Shown piece after piece: positions 24,101 through 32,200 of a stretch of DNA of 64,000 nucleotides; the stretch's first letter is position 1, and each line of letters opens with the position of its first letter. Source of the DNA: Albula goreensis (taxonomy: Eukaryota > Chordata > Actinopteri > Albuliformes > Albulidae); NCBI GenBank assembly GCA_022829145.1, contig CM040755.1, forward strand, positions 14,198,063-14,262,062. The letters run 5' to 3'. The position numbers and the translations under genes are program-made. The notes below the pieces were generated by a model. It was given only the letters and a program-made list of their open reading frames with translations. It searched no databases and was not told where the DNA came from.

Positions 24101-27100
24101 TACAGCACAGGATGCTGGTCGGGGGGCGGGTGCTGGAGGTGAACACGCTCCTCGGGAAGTTCGATGGCAGCTACAGATGCCAGACCTCCTCCGGCCCCCA
24201 GCCTGTGTCCGCCTGGGTCCACGTCAACCTGGAAGGTCCGTGCATGCGTGTCCCTGGTATAGTGTTAGCGTTATTCTGTGGGCTTTGATCTATGGTGGGA
24301 ATCCAAGACTTTTGTGTGACTGGCCTCTTCTGGTTGCAAAAAGCACTGTACAGCGTGCCTAGCACCACAATTAAACAGAGTTAACAAGAAGAAAACATGT
24401 ACTTGAAGGCTGTTCAGCAGTCACATTGGATTTCAATTTGCATTGGTTTGTGGACGCAGCTGAACTCTATTATTTGAGCTTAATTGATATTGTAAATTGC
24501 AGCACCTCCACTCATAAAAGAAGTTTACTTTCAGTAGGACTTTGTCTGCATTAATGAGAAAAAAATATCTCAGGGTTGGGGAGAGAAAGGAAAATATAGA
24601 TAGTATTTTACTACTTTTGACAGTGGAAGGAAAAAGACAAAGGAAGAAAGAAATAAGATCCAGGTTTTTAGCGTGACTTTATATATTAGGCATAGACATG
24701 GCTTTAAGCTCTTGGTTTTATGTCTTATTTATTGGTATGCCAAATCTTTTTGCCCTTATTTCATTTTTTTGATGAAGATCCATGTTGTCTCTATAGCCGT
24801 AACCAAAGCAAGCATGGACAGTTTGAATTGCTGAAAAATGCATGCGCCAAATAATCGGTAAACCAAAAAAATGCAAGCCTTAGGCCTTTGGGGCTCCTTC
24901 ATTAGCTGTCACTCAGAGAGACGAGTGCTTCCAGAAGCTAAAACATCTCTGCAGTTTGTTTAGCTGTTGCATGAGAGCAATAACAAAAGCAATTTTTTTG
25001 CTGAGAGTTGGAAATGATATATAATAAGCAAAACACTGAAACATGCTTGCAGTCACTGTTTAACAACAAAAAAGACAGAGTGGTTCTTTTGAATCAAAGC
25101 CCTAACCATCTGTTTTATTATATATGTTATAAAAGAGAACACACACATTGTATGGATACTTTATCATGAGCATGTTGGTGACTGTGATTTATTGTATGAT
25201 GGGATGAACAGAGCAATAATATTTTTCGTTGTTCAGTTTGAGGAAGCAATGTACAGATGTGATAGTGGAATGATTGCATATTAAATGAGCAGAGCTGTGA
25301 AGCTGCATTGATGTTGAATATAAAGGCTTATGAGAGTGATATGTGATGAGCAGAGTACACATGGAGACTGGGCGGCTGGACGCTGTGCAGTGCCAGCTGC
25401 GGAAACCGTGGAGCTCAGTCCAGGAGGGTGCGCTGCATCAGCTCCACCGGAGAGGAGGTGGCCCCATCCTCGTGTCACCACCTCCCCAGACCGGTGACCC
25501 GACCCCAGGCCTGTAACGTATGGGACTGCCCGACCAGGTAAGGAACTGTCTGGAACCTGCCTGAAATCAATTCAAATGCAGGTGTTCCCCAACCCCCGCT
25601 CTGATCCCGGGCCAACCTGCTTCAACCAATAAAAAAAGGCAATCACTCACTGGCGCCTGGCGTTTGTGTCCAGAACAGCAACGCCCCATGAAAAACATGA
25701 ATCAACCTGCACAGTCCTGTGGGGGCCATTAGATAGCGGTCCATACCATCCGAGTGTCATACCTCATCAATGTCATTACACACAGCGGCTGCCTTGGTGG
25801 GTTCAAAGGGTAGGGACAAAGAGTTATACCTTTCTTTCCAGAGAACATCAATGTGAGATGTGAAATGTGGAGCCTTACACTTAAGAGCTTTAAAAAAATA
25901 AAATTTATTATATATATATATCCTCTTCCTGCCAAATCAAAACATGTTTCATTTGTCATGGGCACCCATGCCAAAACCAGCATTTTATTATACCCATGTG
26001 GACAGACATGCACGTTAACCGTCATATCATTTCAGCCTGCGAAACTGCTTAGCGTCTTTTTTGAGCTCTCCACGGGTGATCTTCGCACAATGATGGTCTT
26101 TGTTGTTGCCCCTGTGAGCCCTCTAAACCACAGACAGCTCTGAGCTGTTGCTGGCTGCCTTATGTAGGAGAATGCACACGTTAGTTCCCTCTCTTGCAGT
26201 TAATGTTTAATATTGGGGTGCGCTTTTTTGAAGCAGTGCTGCAAGAAGCAGGTGCCTCAGGTCACGTCGCTTTCTCTGGCAGATTTGAGGGGAAATGCAA
26301 TGCATAAACAAGTTATTGCATTTTCCCGTTTCAGAGTTTCTTGGTTTTTTTCGCTACACAAGCAGAGACATCTGTGTTGTGACCGTGAGGCAGAGGGAAA
26401 CTGTCTGGATGGAGCTATGCCGTGTGTGTTGAGAGCCAGAGTAGCTTTCAGCAGCTCTCTCTCCGGACTGGAGTTTGTTTTCAATAATGAAAGCAGGTGC
26501 AGGCACTTCATAGCCTAAAAACTTGCTATGTCTTGAGTCCTGTTGCAGCAATACAGCAATACCATGACAAGGGTTCATTCCCAATGGGGAATCTAATATT
26601 AATGGTTGGAATGTGTTGCCTCCTGACTTACAAAGCCATCGGCTCACTTTGTATTTTCTCTTGTAGCCAAAAGGCCAGTGTGGTCAGCCTCACTTACAGT
26701 TAGAAGAATAAAGATGTCAGGGGCCATTACCTGTGCTAAACTATTTGTAGCCATTTTGTCATCTAACGCCATAGACAGGTTTTACAGAGTCTATAAATTC
26801 TTACTGTCACTCTAGCTGGTATTTCCAAAACCTCAGTGTAGCATTAAAGACGTCCAGCATTTTTATTTCTCCTGGCTGACTATTGCAAGGTACAGAGGTG
26901 TCTACTAAATAGTTATGGGAGACTGGTACCCTGTGAAAACAAAGGTGGGTGGACCTGTTGTGTTTTGTGTGACTGATTTGAACCAACCATAGTATTTTTC
27001 TGTGAAGAGATCCTCATGATTTGTTTATATAAGTCAGTGATTGGAAGCACATGGTAGGATTTCTCTCCCATTTTTCTTTACCCTGTAATTGTGAATGTCC

Positions 27101-29363
27101 AATTGAAATTGTGGACTGGACAAAATCAGTTGAGGAAGGTGTGACCCATCCCACAACATATTGAGAATGCATGCAAAATATGTTAATTGTGGCTAATTAT
27201 GTTCATTCAAGAATCTCTGTATGGTGCCATGAGTTCTTAAAGCTAGCTTCGTTGTATTTGAGTAGGATGGTGTTCTGAAGGAAAGCCTGTGTTGATTTTT
27301 TTTTCAGCTGGGTCTCCACCGTGTGGTCCAAGTGCTCCACTTCCTGTGGGCGGGGCTCCAGACAGAGACAGGTTTCCTGTCAGCAGATGGAGGCCACAGG
27401 TGTGGTGAGGGTCCTGCCTCTATCAGCCTGCAGCAGGGAAAGGAGGCCTGCAGACAGGGAGGAGTGCCATTCAGACACCTGCACAGGGTGGCAGGCCAGC
27501 CCCTGGGGACAGGTGGGTCAGAGCCCTGCTCTGTTTCCTCTGTTCATAACAGCAAATGAAGGGACTGATCGCATCACAACACATCAGCTATAGTAAAATG
27601 TTTCCATCATTTTTCCCTCAGTGCTCTGGACGATGTCTTGGCCCTGCCCTAACAATGCAAAGCAGACCAGTAGTGTGCAAGCATCTGAATGGCTCCACCC
27701 TGCCGGAATCGTACTGTGATGAGAAAGAAAGGTATGTGCTAGAGAAAATGGAGCAGTGACAGCAACACTGCTCTTTAGAAATGTACAGTGAATGTACATT
27801 TACTTTCAGCAATTCACAATGCTAATATGGAGAATTGCTTACACACCTGCAAATTTGATGACAATTTATTATTTATTCTTAAAAAGTTTCCAACAATAGA
27901 TAGTACTAAAAGTAAACAGAAAAAGAAAATGTATATATCAAAGTGCTGAGACACCCTCCTGGCTGCTTATGAACTTTTTTGTTGTTTAATACCACTGAGT
28001 ATTGCCATCTACATCATTATGATCAGTATAAATTGCAGTTTTGTTTTCTACAAATTTCTGTTTCTCAGGAGAATAGAAAGAAAAATAATGTTGGATATTT
28101 ATGTTGCGTTTTCAGTTTGAAAAGCTTTTTTAAAAAAAAAAAATAATATATGAGGAAACTGATATGGGTACATGCTGTCTGAAAAAATATTACATATATT
28201 TTAATTATGATTCTAAACCTTAATATTCACTCTATTCTGCTCTTTCTACTCCATGTAGCCACATTTGGAACATGCATTTGGAGAGGAGTTCCACACAGTA
28301 CTGACCTGCAAGAGCTTGTTTTAACTCCTGGATATTTCCTCTCCCTGCAGGCCTCTGTCGGTGCGAAACTGCTCCTCGGAGATGTGCAATGTGCAGTGGA
28401 GGACTGGGCCCTGGCGAGCATGCACAGCTGCCTGCGGAAGTGGCTTCCAGTCCCGCAGGGTGGATTGCGTCCACAGGAGGAACAACAAGACCCTTGCAGA
28501 CCAGCACTGTGCCTGGCAACGGCGCCCCATCACCTGGAAACACTGCAATGTCATCTCGTGTGGCAGTAAGGCCCCTGCAGATTCACGCAAACTTTAACAG
28601 GCATCAATCTGGTCCCCCACAGAAGCACTCAAGAGACATGCTTTAAAAACCCTTTTTGTGGTACATTATGGTTTATTTTGCACTCCCTGATCCAGTGGCA
28701 CTTTATGTTTTTGAAAAACAGGGAAAAGTGTCATTTGTATCGTATTTCTGCTGTATGAATAAAGAAATGCCCTGTAAAACTTATTAAGACAGGCAAATTG
28801 CCACACATGCTGTGAAAATAATATATTACCTGGCAAAAAGTGGAGTTCTGGTGTGAACCGCAGACCAAGCCCATACACTGCCCTGGCAATGAATGAGATG
28901 TAATTCTAAATGGTGTTTTTCTGAGAAGATTCATTTGATATTTACATTTTATTGCACGGTTACTTGGGCACTGAAGCATAGCGACGGGGCAAATGTTTAT
29001 CGTTGCAGCAGGAGGTGAGAAACCAAATCTCTGTGCAGTGATTAGTCTTGCTCTTACATCACAGTGCCCTCTAGAGGCCAAGCTGAAATGATATTCCTGA
29101 AAAACCCAGACTTTCATCATTTTTGGAACGCTGCAACTGTCCACAACTCATTCCCATGGTTTACTTTTCCATTGGAAATGGTTAGCCACTGGCTAGAGAG
29201 CAAGAACGGATCTGCTAATTTATTCCTGTGTGCTTTCTCAGGTGAATGCAAGGACACAACCCATTACTGCTCTGTGGTGAGGCGACTCCGGCTGTGCCTC
29301 GTGGATCTGTACAAGCAGAGGTGCTGTGAATCCTGTGGGGAAGAAACACCAGCCATCCAGTGA
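1..29363 (+). CDS. adamtsl3: ADAMTS-like protein 3 (punctin-2), 3' part, 18 exons
   Basis: Secreted ADAMTS-like glycoprotein without a protease domain; the family acts in extracellular matrix and microfibril organisation. Exons: 3-150, 1546-1630, 4242-4525, 5308-5437, 10125-10335, 10432-10611, 10979-11132, 12628-13711, 19460-19587, 20407-20535, 22633-22815, 23715-23840, 24023-24235, 25354-25537, 27308-27512, 27622-27731, 28351-28565, 29242-29363. Every junction is GT-AG and in phase; the sum is 3891 nt, exactly 1296 codons plus TGA. Domains in window numbering: TSRs at about 1-46, 80-125, 160-215, 216-282, 283-341 and 344-397; Ig-like domains at about 415-510, 700-800, 805-905 and 915-1018; TSRs at about 1020-1079, 1081-1136, 1137-1190 and 1200-1255; PLAC at about 1257-1290. 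ADAMTSL3 is preferred over its paralogue ADAMTSL1 because the C-terminus has the ADAMTSL3-type DTTHYC and YKQRCC motifs and because of the saxo2-efl1 neighbourhood. The N-terminal part lies upstream of the window. Confidence 0.93.
151..1545 (+). other. adamtsl3: adamtsl3 intron
   Basis: Phase 1 intron from gtatgg to tctag. AT-rich, with only short ORFs that have no recognisable similarity. I see no repeat or RNA gene in it. Confidence 0.75.
1546..1630 (+). CDS. adamtsl3: adamtsl3 exon: inter-TSR linker
   Basis: 85-bp exon encoding a short charged linker with the motif AKLPWLKQA, as I remember it from human ADAMTSL3 between two TSRs. Acceptor ttctag, donor gtgagt, phase 1 in and phase 2 out. 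Confidence 0.92.
1631..4241 (+). other. adamtsl3: adamtsl3 intron
   Basis: 2.6-kb intron. It holds a small CpG-bearing patch at about 2637-2720 and a perfect 16-bp tandem duplication (catacagcacatctga) at about 3690-3720. Otherwise AT-rich and featureless. Confidence 0.75.
4242..4525 (+). CDS. adamtsl3: adamtsl3 exon: TSR b and start of TSR c
   Basis: 284-bp exon. It starts within a Thr codon, then FIPGPWSPCSTTCGPG, a full TSR with the CxxTCxxG O-fucosylation motif. A Pro/His-rich linker follows, then YDWEYGGF and the CSASCASG start of the next TSR. Acceptor ttatgcag, donor gtaaac, ends phase 1. Confidence 0.95.
4526..5307 (+). other. adamtsl3: adamtsl3 intron
   Basis: 782-bp AT-rich intron splitting TSR c. 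Nothing else recognised. Confidence 0.75.
5308..5437 (+). CDS. adamtsl3: adamtsl3 exon: remainder of TSR c
   Basis: 130-bp exon encoding the rest of the TSR, ending in the conserved C-x-P-D-P-C-P-P-R tail. The exon opens with gtaagc directly after the acceptor cag, so its 5' edge itself resembles a splice donor. Real donor gtaagg, phase 2 out. Confidence 0.93.
6474..6518. repeat. near-perfect 45-bp palindrome (hairpin)
   Basis: Left arm aggcatctgtgagtgac (6474-6490) is exactly reverse-complementary to gtcactcacagatgcct (6502-6518). The 11-base centre can add three more pairs around a gct loop after one A/A mismatch. A weaker outer pair, tgccaca (about 6464-6470) and tgtggca (about 6537-6543), suggests a longer imperfect inverted repeat. 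It could be a MITE remnant, a small hairpin RNA or a neutral palindrome. Confidence 0.85.
6820..6905 (-). repeat. possible tRNA-derived SINE head
   Basis: On the minus strand this reads ...CGGCAGAGTGGTTAAGAA..., which resembles the A-box region of tRNA-Leu/Ser-type genes (GGCxxAGTGGTTAAG). A similar minus-strand stretch occurs at 14521-14538. No clear B box or foldable tRNA was found, so this is not a functional tRNA call. Confidence 0.3.
7785..7809. repeat. CCCCA pentanucleotide run
   Basis: About five tandem copies of CCCCA/CCCAC in the intron. Simple repeat. Confidence 0.8.
10125..10335 (+). CDS. adamtsl3: adamtsl3 exon: TSR d
   Basis: 211-bp exon encoding W-E-F-T-P-W-T-Q-C, then CSASCGVG and the rest of a TSR, ending with EEWQE just before the first Cys of the next repeat. 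Acceptor gagcccag, donor gtgagg, phase 0 out. The next intron is only 96 bp. Confidence 0.95.
10432..10611 (+). CDS. adamtsl3: adamtsl3 exon: TSR e
   Basis: 180-bp symmetric phase 0 exon, starting at CSHSCGGG and running to GGEWSK. It holds a complete set of TSR cysteines and the CxxSCxxG motif. Acceptor gtcacag, donor gtgagc. Confidence 0.96.
10612..10978 (+). other. adamtsl3: adamtsl3 intron
   Basis: 367-bp phase 0 intron between two TSR exons; nothing else seen. Confidence 0.75.
10979..11132 (+). CDS. adamtsl3: adamtsl3 exon: TSR f
   Basis: 154-bp exon from CSVSCGTG to CRMNGCA, the sixth TSR in the window, immediately before the Ig block. Acceptor tttgcag, donor gtaagc, phase 1 out. Confidence 0.95.
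11133..12627 (+). other. adamtsl3: adamtsl3 intron
   Basis: 1.5-kb AT-rich intron. The ORF at 11639-11968 has no recognisable similarity. Confidence 0.75.
12628..13711 (+). CDS. adamtsl3: adamtsl3 large exon: basic linker, Ig1, spacer, first half of Ig2
   Basis: 1084-bp exon. It begins with a Lys-rich linker (HKKEKKAKQ), then RIYIQTRQEKRI and Ig domain 1 with Cys at KCPVRRF, Trp at RWEKDG and the second Cys at DIGVYRC. A spacer of about 170 residues without cysteines follows, including DDLASRLIHKL. The exon ends with the first half of Ig2 (FVLCAAHG, ISWAKDG). Acceptor tctctag, donor gtaaca, phase 2 out. Reading on past the donor hits a stop at once, which supports this boundary. Confidence 0.96.
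13820..13900 (+). repeat. possible dispersed repeat
   Basis: The segment with gagatcataagaatac and gggccattcagtccatcaag resembles a diverged copy of a fish repeat that I remember for its GGCCATTCGGCCCATCAAG core. Recognition is from memory of the motif only; the element's ends cannot be set here. Confidence 0.3.
14783..14964. repeat. MITE-like element
   Basis: Starts with tcagctccagtcctggaggc and ends with ctagaactga. The termini are imperfect inverted repeats: tcagctccag against tcagttctag, 8 of 10 matching. The interior is AT-rich with aattaat motifs. The start resembles a widespread vertebrate repeat beginning with a CTCCAGTCCTGGAGG motif. Inference from motif memory. Confidence 0.4.
17150..17243 (+). 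repeat. direct duplication, copy 1
   Basis: Shares tttcatagctggggac and, about 30 bases later, tgcatacaaacataacac with copy 2 at 17854-17976, in the same orientation and order, about 700 bp apart. Confidence 0.75.
17854..17976 (+). repeat. direct duplication, copy 2
   Basis: Second copy of the 17150-17243 segment. It also matches at gttgayaac before the shared core and at ccttgcatat before the second block, and carries about 30 extra bases in the middle. Confidence 0.75.
19460..19587 (+). CDS. adamtsl3: adamtsl3 exon: second half of Ig2
   Basis: 128-bp exon completing Ig2 with the canonical D-V-G-M-Y-S-C-T-A-T-N pattern. Acceptor gctcctcag, donor gtgaga, phase 2 in and phase 1 out. Confidence 0.95.
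19588..20406 (+). other. adamtsl3: adamtsl3 intron
   Basis: 819-bp phase 1 intron between Ig2 and Ig3; nothing recognised. Confidence 0.75.
20407..20535 (+). CDS. adamtsl3: adamtsl3 exon: first half of Ig3
   Basis: 129-bp exon from EPPKIAVS through VVGGRVDV to NITLECPVTG, giving the first Ig3 Cys. The NIT sequon is a possible N-glycan site. Acceptor gagacag, donor gtaggt, phase 1 both sides. Confidence 0.94.
20536..22632 (+). other. adamtsl3: adamtsl3 intron with TG repeat
   Basis: 2.1-kb intron, AT-rich, with the imperfect TG/CATG repeat at 21984-22053. Confidence 0.75.
21984..22053 (+). repeat. imperfect (TG)n microsatellite
   Basis: About 70 bp of TG interrupted by CATG and TATG units. 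Confidence 0.9.
22633..22815 (+). CDS. adamtsl3: adamtsl3 exon: second half of Ig3
   Basis: 183-bp exon: G-L-P-Q-P-M-V-N-W-R-K-K, then ENYGTYSCVASNPLGKS, the classic I-set ending. Acceptor ttctgacag, donor gtaggc, phase 1 both sides. Confidence 0.95.
22816..23714 (+). other. adamtsl3: adamtsl3 intron
   Basis: 899-bp intron between the Ig3 and Ig4 exons; nothing recognised. Confidence 0.75.
23715..23840 (+). CDS. adamtsl3: adamtsl3 exon: first half of Ig4
   Basis: 126-bp exon, phase 1 both sides, encoding a linker (FDSSLDRLDVP) and the first strands of a fourth Ig domain (RVLMASRIG, VTVRPGDVLRI). The first Cys follows at the start of the next exon. Acceptor gtccag, donor gtaagg. Confidence 0.9.
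24023..24235 (+). CDS. adamtsl3: adamtsl3 exon: second half of Ig4
   Basis: 213-bp phase 1 exon encoding GCPVVPS, then VKWYFQN and DGSYRCQT: both Ig cysteines and the core Trp are present. The donor gtccgt is weak. A second in-frame donor (gtatag, exon end 24256) would add seven residues without changing phase. As I recall, human ADAMTSL3 has only a remnant of this domain. Confidence 0.88.
24236..25353 (+). other. adamtsl3: adamtsl3 intron
   Basis: 1.1-kb AT-rich intron ending in an unusually pyrimidine-poor acceptor (gatgagcag). Confidence 0.75.
25354..25537 (+). CDS. adamtsl3: adamtsl3 exon: TSR g
   Basis: 184-bp exon: YTWRLGGWTLCSASCGNRG to CNVWDCPTR, the first TSR after the Ig block. 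It has one extra residue after the second Cys, so the O-fucose consensus CxxSCxxG is off by one. An in-frame TGA at 25347-25349 forces the start to lie at or after 25350. Donor gtaagg, phase 2 out. Confidence 0.92.
25538..27307 (+). other. adamtsl3: adamtsl3 intron
   Basis: 1.8-kb intron. Overlapping short ORFs at 25666-26703 show no known similarity; no repeat recognised apart from a short TA run near 25910. Confidence 0.75.
27308..27512 (+). CDS. adamtsl3: adamtsl3 exon: TSR h and start of TSR i
   Basis: 205-bp exon: WVSTVWSKCSTSCGRG, a full TSR, then GWQASPWGQ leading into the next repeat. Acceptor is a long T-tract then cag; donor gtgggt, phase 0 out. Confidence 0.94.
27622..27731 (+). 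CDS. adamtsl3: adamtsl3 exon: TSR i
   Basis: 110-bp exon starting CSGRCLGPALTMQSR. A degenerate TSR in which the fucosylated Ser/Thr is replaced by Arg, as in the human protein as I remember it. Acceptor ccctcag, donor gtatgt, phase 2 out. Confidence 0.93.
27732..28350 (+). other. adamtsl3: adamtsl3 intron
   Basis: 619-bp AT-rich intron with an A-rich run near 28130; nothing else. Confidence 0.75.
28351..28565 (+). CDS. adamtsl3: adamtsl3 exon: TSR j
   Basis: 215-bp exon: end of TSR i (NCSSEMC), then VQWRTGPWRACTAACGSG and VDCVHRR, the last TSR. It has W-x4-W and an Ala at the fucosylation position. Acceptor ccctgcag, donor gtaagg, phase 1 out. Confidence 0.95.
28566..29241 (+). other. adamtsl3: adamtsl3 last intron
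   Basis: 676-bp intron; nothing recognised beyond splice sites. Confidence 0.75.
29242..29363 (+). CDS. adamtsl3: adamtsl3 last coding exon: PLAC domain and stop
   Basis: ECKDTTHYC, RLRLCLVDLYKQRCCESC and a short acidic tail before TGA at 29361-29363. Six cysteines in PLAC (protease and lacunin) spacing. Acceptor ctttctcag. Confidence 0.96.
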
Positions 29364-29818
29364 TCAGAAACAACTGACCTCTCAAAATGAAGGGAGGGTT
29401 GTGTTGACCGTACCACAGAAGTAGACTTTGCATTATGCCGCTAAAATCCACCTTCTAAAACAGACTGCTTCTTCAGACTTTGAAAATATACTGGAAAATA
29501 ATGTTGTTGCACCTCTGTTGAAAGACGCCATTTGTCAGTTAGTACTTTCTGCAGATGCAGTGCAGAATGTATTCTTTTGACCTCCCGGAATTTGCCACGG
29601 GAAAGTGGAAAAACAAAAGGAAGATAAAGAGAGCATAGACATTGTCCTTCATTGTTGGACACTTGAGTGATGTGGAGGAGGACCTATGGATGGAGACAAA
29701 AGGACCCTGTCTCAATATTCACCCAACCAATGCTGTGAACACTGTCCACAAGTCAGGCACAACGTTGCACAGTGTGTCAGGCCTTCATTAGTTTAAAACA
29801 GAAGTTAGCAGACATCTT

Positions 29819-29824
29819 AATAAA
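29819..29824 (+). terminator. adamtsl3: candidate proximal poly(A) signal of adamtsl3
   Basis: AATAAA 456 bases after the stop codon. It could give a short 3' UTR. Unproven without transcript data. Confidence 0.4.
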
Positions 29825-30892
29825 TAGTGCGTACTGTGTGTTACATCAGCTTTGTTTCAGTGACAGTGTTTTTTGACAATGTTTTCTGGAACAAGAAGAG
29901 TACAGTTTTGTTGCATGTGAGATCATCCTTGCCCAACTATTAAAACCCATTTAAAAGCTTTAACTTATTGCTATGCTACAAGGAAAAAAATCATATTCTC
30001 TATGGCAATGATTAGCTAAATGTCATCGGGATTTGACCATCTGATATAATGATGTCTGAGAAGGCTTACTGTGCAGCTCTAATACATAGCAATTATTCAT
30101 TATAGATCATTTACTCTTCACATCTTTATAATGCCAAAATTCTTTATATTAGAGATTTAAGGTTTGGTAGATTAGAAATAATTCAAATTGTTTTAGCATT
30201 TAAGCAAGCACAGTATAAACAATCTACAGCAAAGAATGTGTGAACAAGTAATAAGTGACTGATCTAAACTGGTATTCATCTTTTGCTACAAAAATGCCAA
30301 TGCCTGGTCATAGTGGTTGAATGGTTACTGGTTTTCACAACCACTACCAAAATCCATTGCAAAGAATCTTAAAATATTCAGCTAAAAATACACTTTCATT
30401 TTTTCCACTAAATTGAGTTGAAATCATTGCTACAGTACAGTCTTCATAACATTTCTCAGTGGTAGTAAATAGATTGGCTGTGTGTAGTATTTACATCTAC
30501 AAATATCTTTTTCTCTAGATTTAGATTTAAATACAGAGCCATTGATGTATGACCATTCACATGTGTGAAGGCATGGTAAGTAATGATGCCAGTAAAAAAT
30601 GAAAACATCTTTATAAATGGAGCTCATAATTTCAACCATTTAAAAGAATTTAGGAGATTAACCATTTAATCATGAATTACCTGAGTTGTGTACAAATATG
30701 TGATTCTTCCAGGGGTTGTGACTAAATAGATAGCACATAAGATTTCAGGTTGCAGACTTCAATATGTCTACTATGGACAATTACATTGCATCAGTGCAAG
30801 GGATCTGCCTCTTCTATGCAGTGAGATGGGATTGTGCTTTGTGGTGCAAAGTCCAAAATTTCACTTACTGTTTTGAACACACCAGATTTGTG

Positions 30893-30910
30893 TATATATA
30901 TATATATATA
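30893..30910. repeat. (TA)9 microsatellite
   Basis: Nine uninterrupted TA units in the probable adamtsl3 3' UTR. Confidence 0.9.
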
Positions 30911-31572
30911 TGTTGAAGCGAGTCCTCAATAAGCATCTTCAAATCACAAAGCAATAATAACAAAAACATGAAAAGTGTGTACACTTATATTGAATCTCAT
31001 CAGTGTTAAACATATATTTGGCTTCAGAAAAGAGGACTTCTTTACTTTGAATTACATTCAGTATAAAGGACAACCAGTGTACAGTATGGTACAATAACAT
31101 GGCATTGCCATGCATTTTGTGCATGCATTTTACTTAATGAATTCTAATAAAAGGTCTCTTTTGTTTTATATTAATGTAGTGCATTGTAAAATGTTCTGTA
31201 TATATTATGTTTTAAGTGCAATATTGTACATTGAGTGTAGATTTTTGGGACTTTATTTTCTTACCACCAAAGTTACTGTTGTATGTGTCCTTATACCATG
31301 TATTTAAGATTTGAAGATTAACTCTGCATTTAGCACTTGCTAACATGATTTATCAACAAGTTTCAATTTTCCCTCTTGGTTTCATATGCATGCAGTTGGG
31401 AAGTATTATGTTCAAATGATTTCTAGCTACATAACTTTCTTCAAGAACTACAAAGCAATGGAATGCATATATCTAAACTCAACATTCCACCATAGCTACT
31501 GACATTTACTGTTACATGTTTTTGATGTTGAAATAGATGCAGGTTGTGAAATGATCTACACAATGGAGAAAC

Positions 31573-31638
31573 AATAAAATGCTGAGACAGTGTAAAGTGA
31601 TATTAAAGTGCTACAGGAAGCAGTACTAAGAAAATAAA
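31573..31638 (+). terminator. adamtsl3: candidate distal poly(A) signals of adamtsl3
   Basis: Two AATAAA hexamers (31573-31578 and 31633-31638) about 2.2 kb after the stop. They would give a long UTR ending near 31650, about 550 bp before the saxo2 stop codon. Confidence 0.45.
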
Positions 31639-32200
31639 GACAATCTTACCATTTGGTTTTATGATCAATATATTTGTGCTATGTGTATTTATCATTGCTG
31701 CACATTACATACAGGTAACACACAATAGGCTTATATGAAAATGAATTGCTCTGATGAATCAAATATAATTAACAAAACTCAGAATTGACACATTTCATAT
31801 TTAAGCTTGTTTGCTTTGCAGTATGCAGAACAAATGTAACTTTGCTGTACAATTTTGAAGACATTTTAAGAATGAAATATACACTGCAACTAGGCAAGCC
31901 TAAATATATTTTGTGACTCATATGTTCCATGATAAACTAATTCATATGCATTTAAAAAGCTATTTTTCCAACTCATCTATTGCATTATTCTAAATAATGA
32001 TCTAAGTGCTCATTTTTGTGTTGATTTCTACGGAAATTCACTCAATAGCATATTGCTCTAGGGTCTGTGTAATTTGCTGTGATCTCTAGAATTATATTGC
32101 TGACAAAGTTCCAATTAATTCCAATTAAAAAAAAATAATTAAGTTAAAATTAAAATAATTACGAGAAATGTATAGTATTGTTGGTAACTTTTGAATATGA

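Larger units (their letters stand above)
29364..32200 (+). other. adamtsl3 3' UTR and convergent intergenic region
   Basis: AT-rich and non-coding. It contains AATAAA at 29819-29824, 31146-31151, 31573-31578 and 31633-31638, and a (TA)9 run at 30893-30910. The 3' ends of adamtsl3 and saxo2 face each other here. I could not find a clear poly(A) signal for saxo2 on the minus strand, so its 3' UTR may overlap that of adamtsl3. Confidence 0.7.

Noticed and set aside
1-29363. Assignment to adamtsl1 instead of adamtsl3
   Set aside because: Four Ig domains recall ADAMTSL1, but the PLAC region (DTTHYC, YKQRCC), the linker AKLPWLKQ and the saxo2-efl1 neighbours fit ADAMTSL3.
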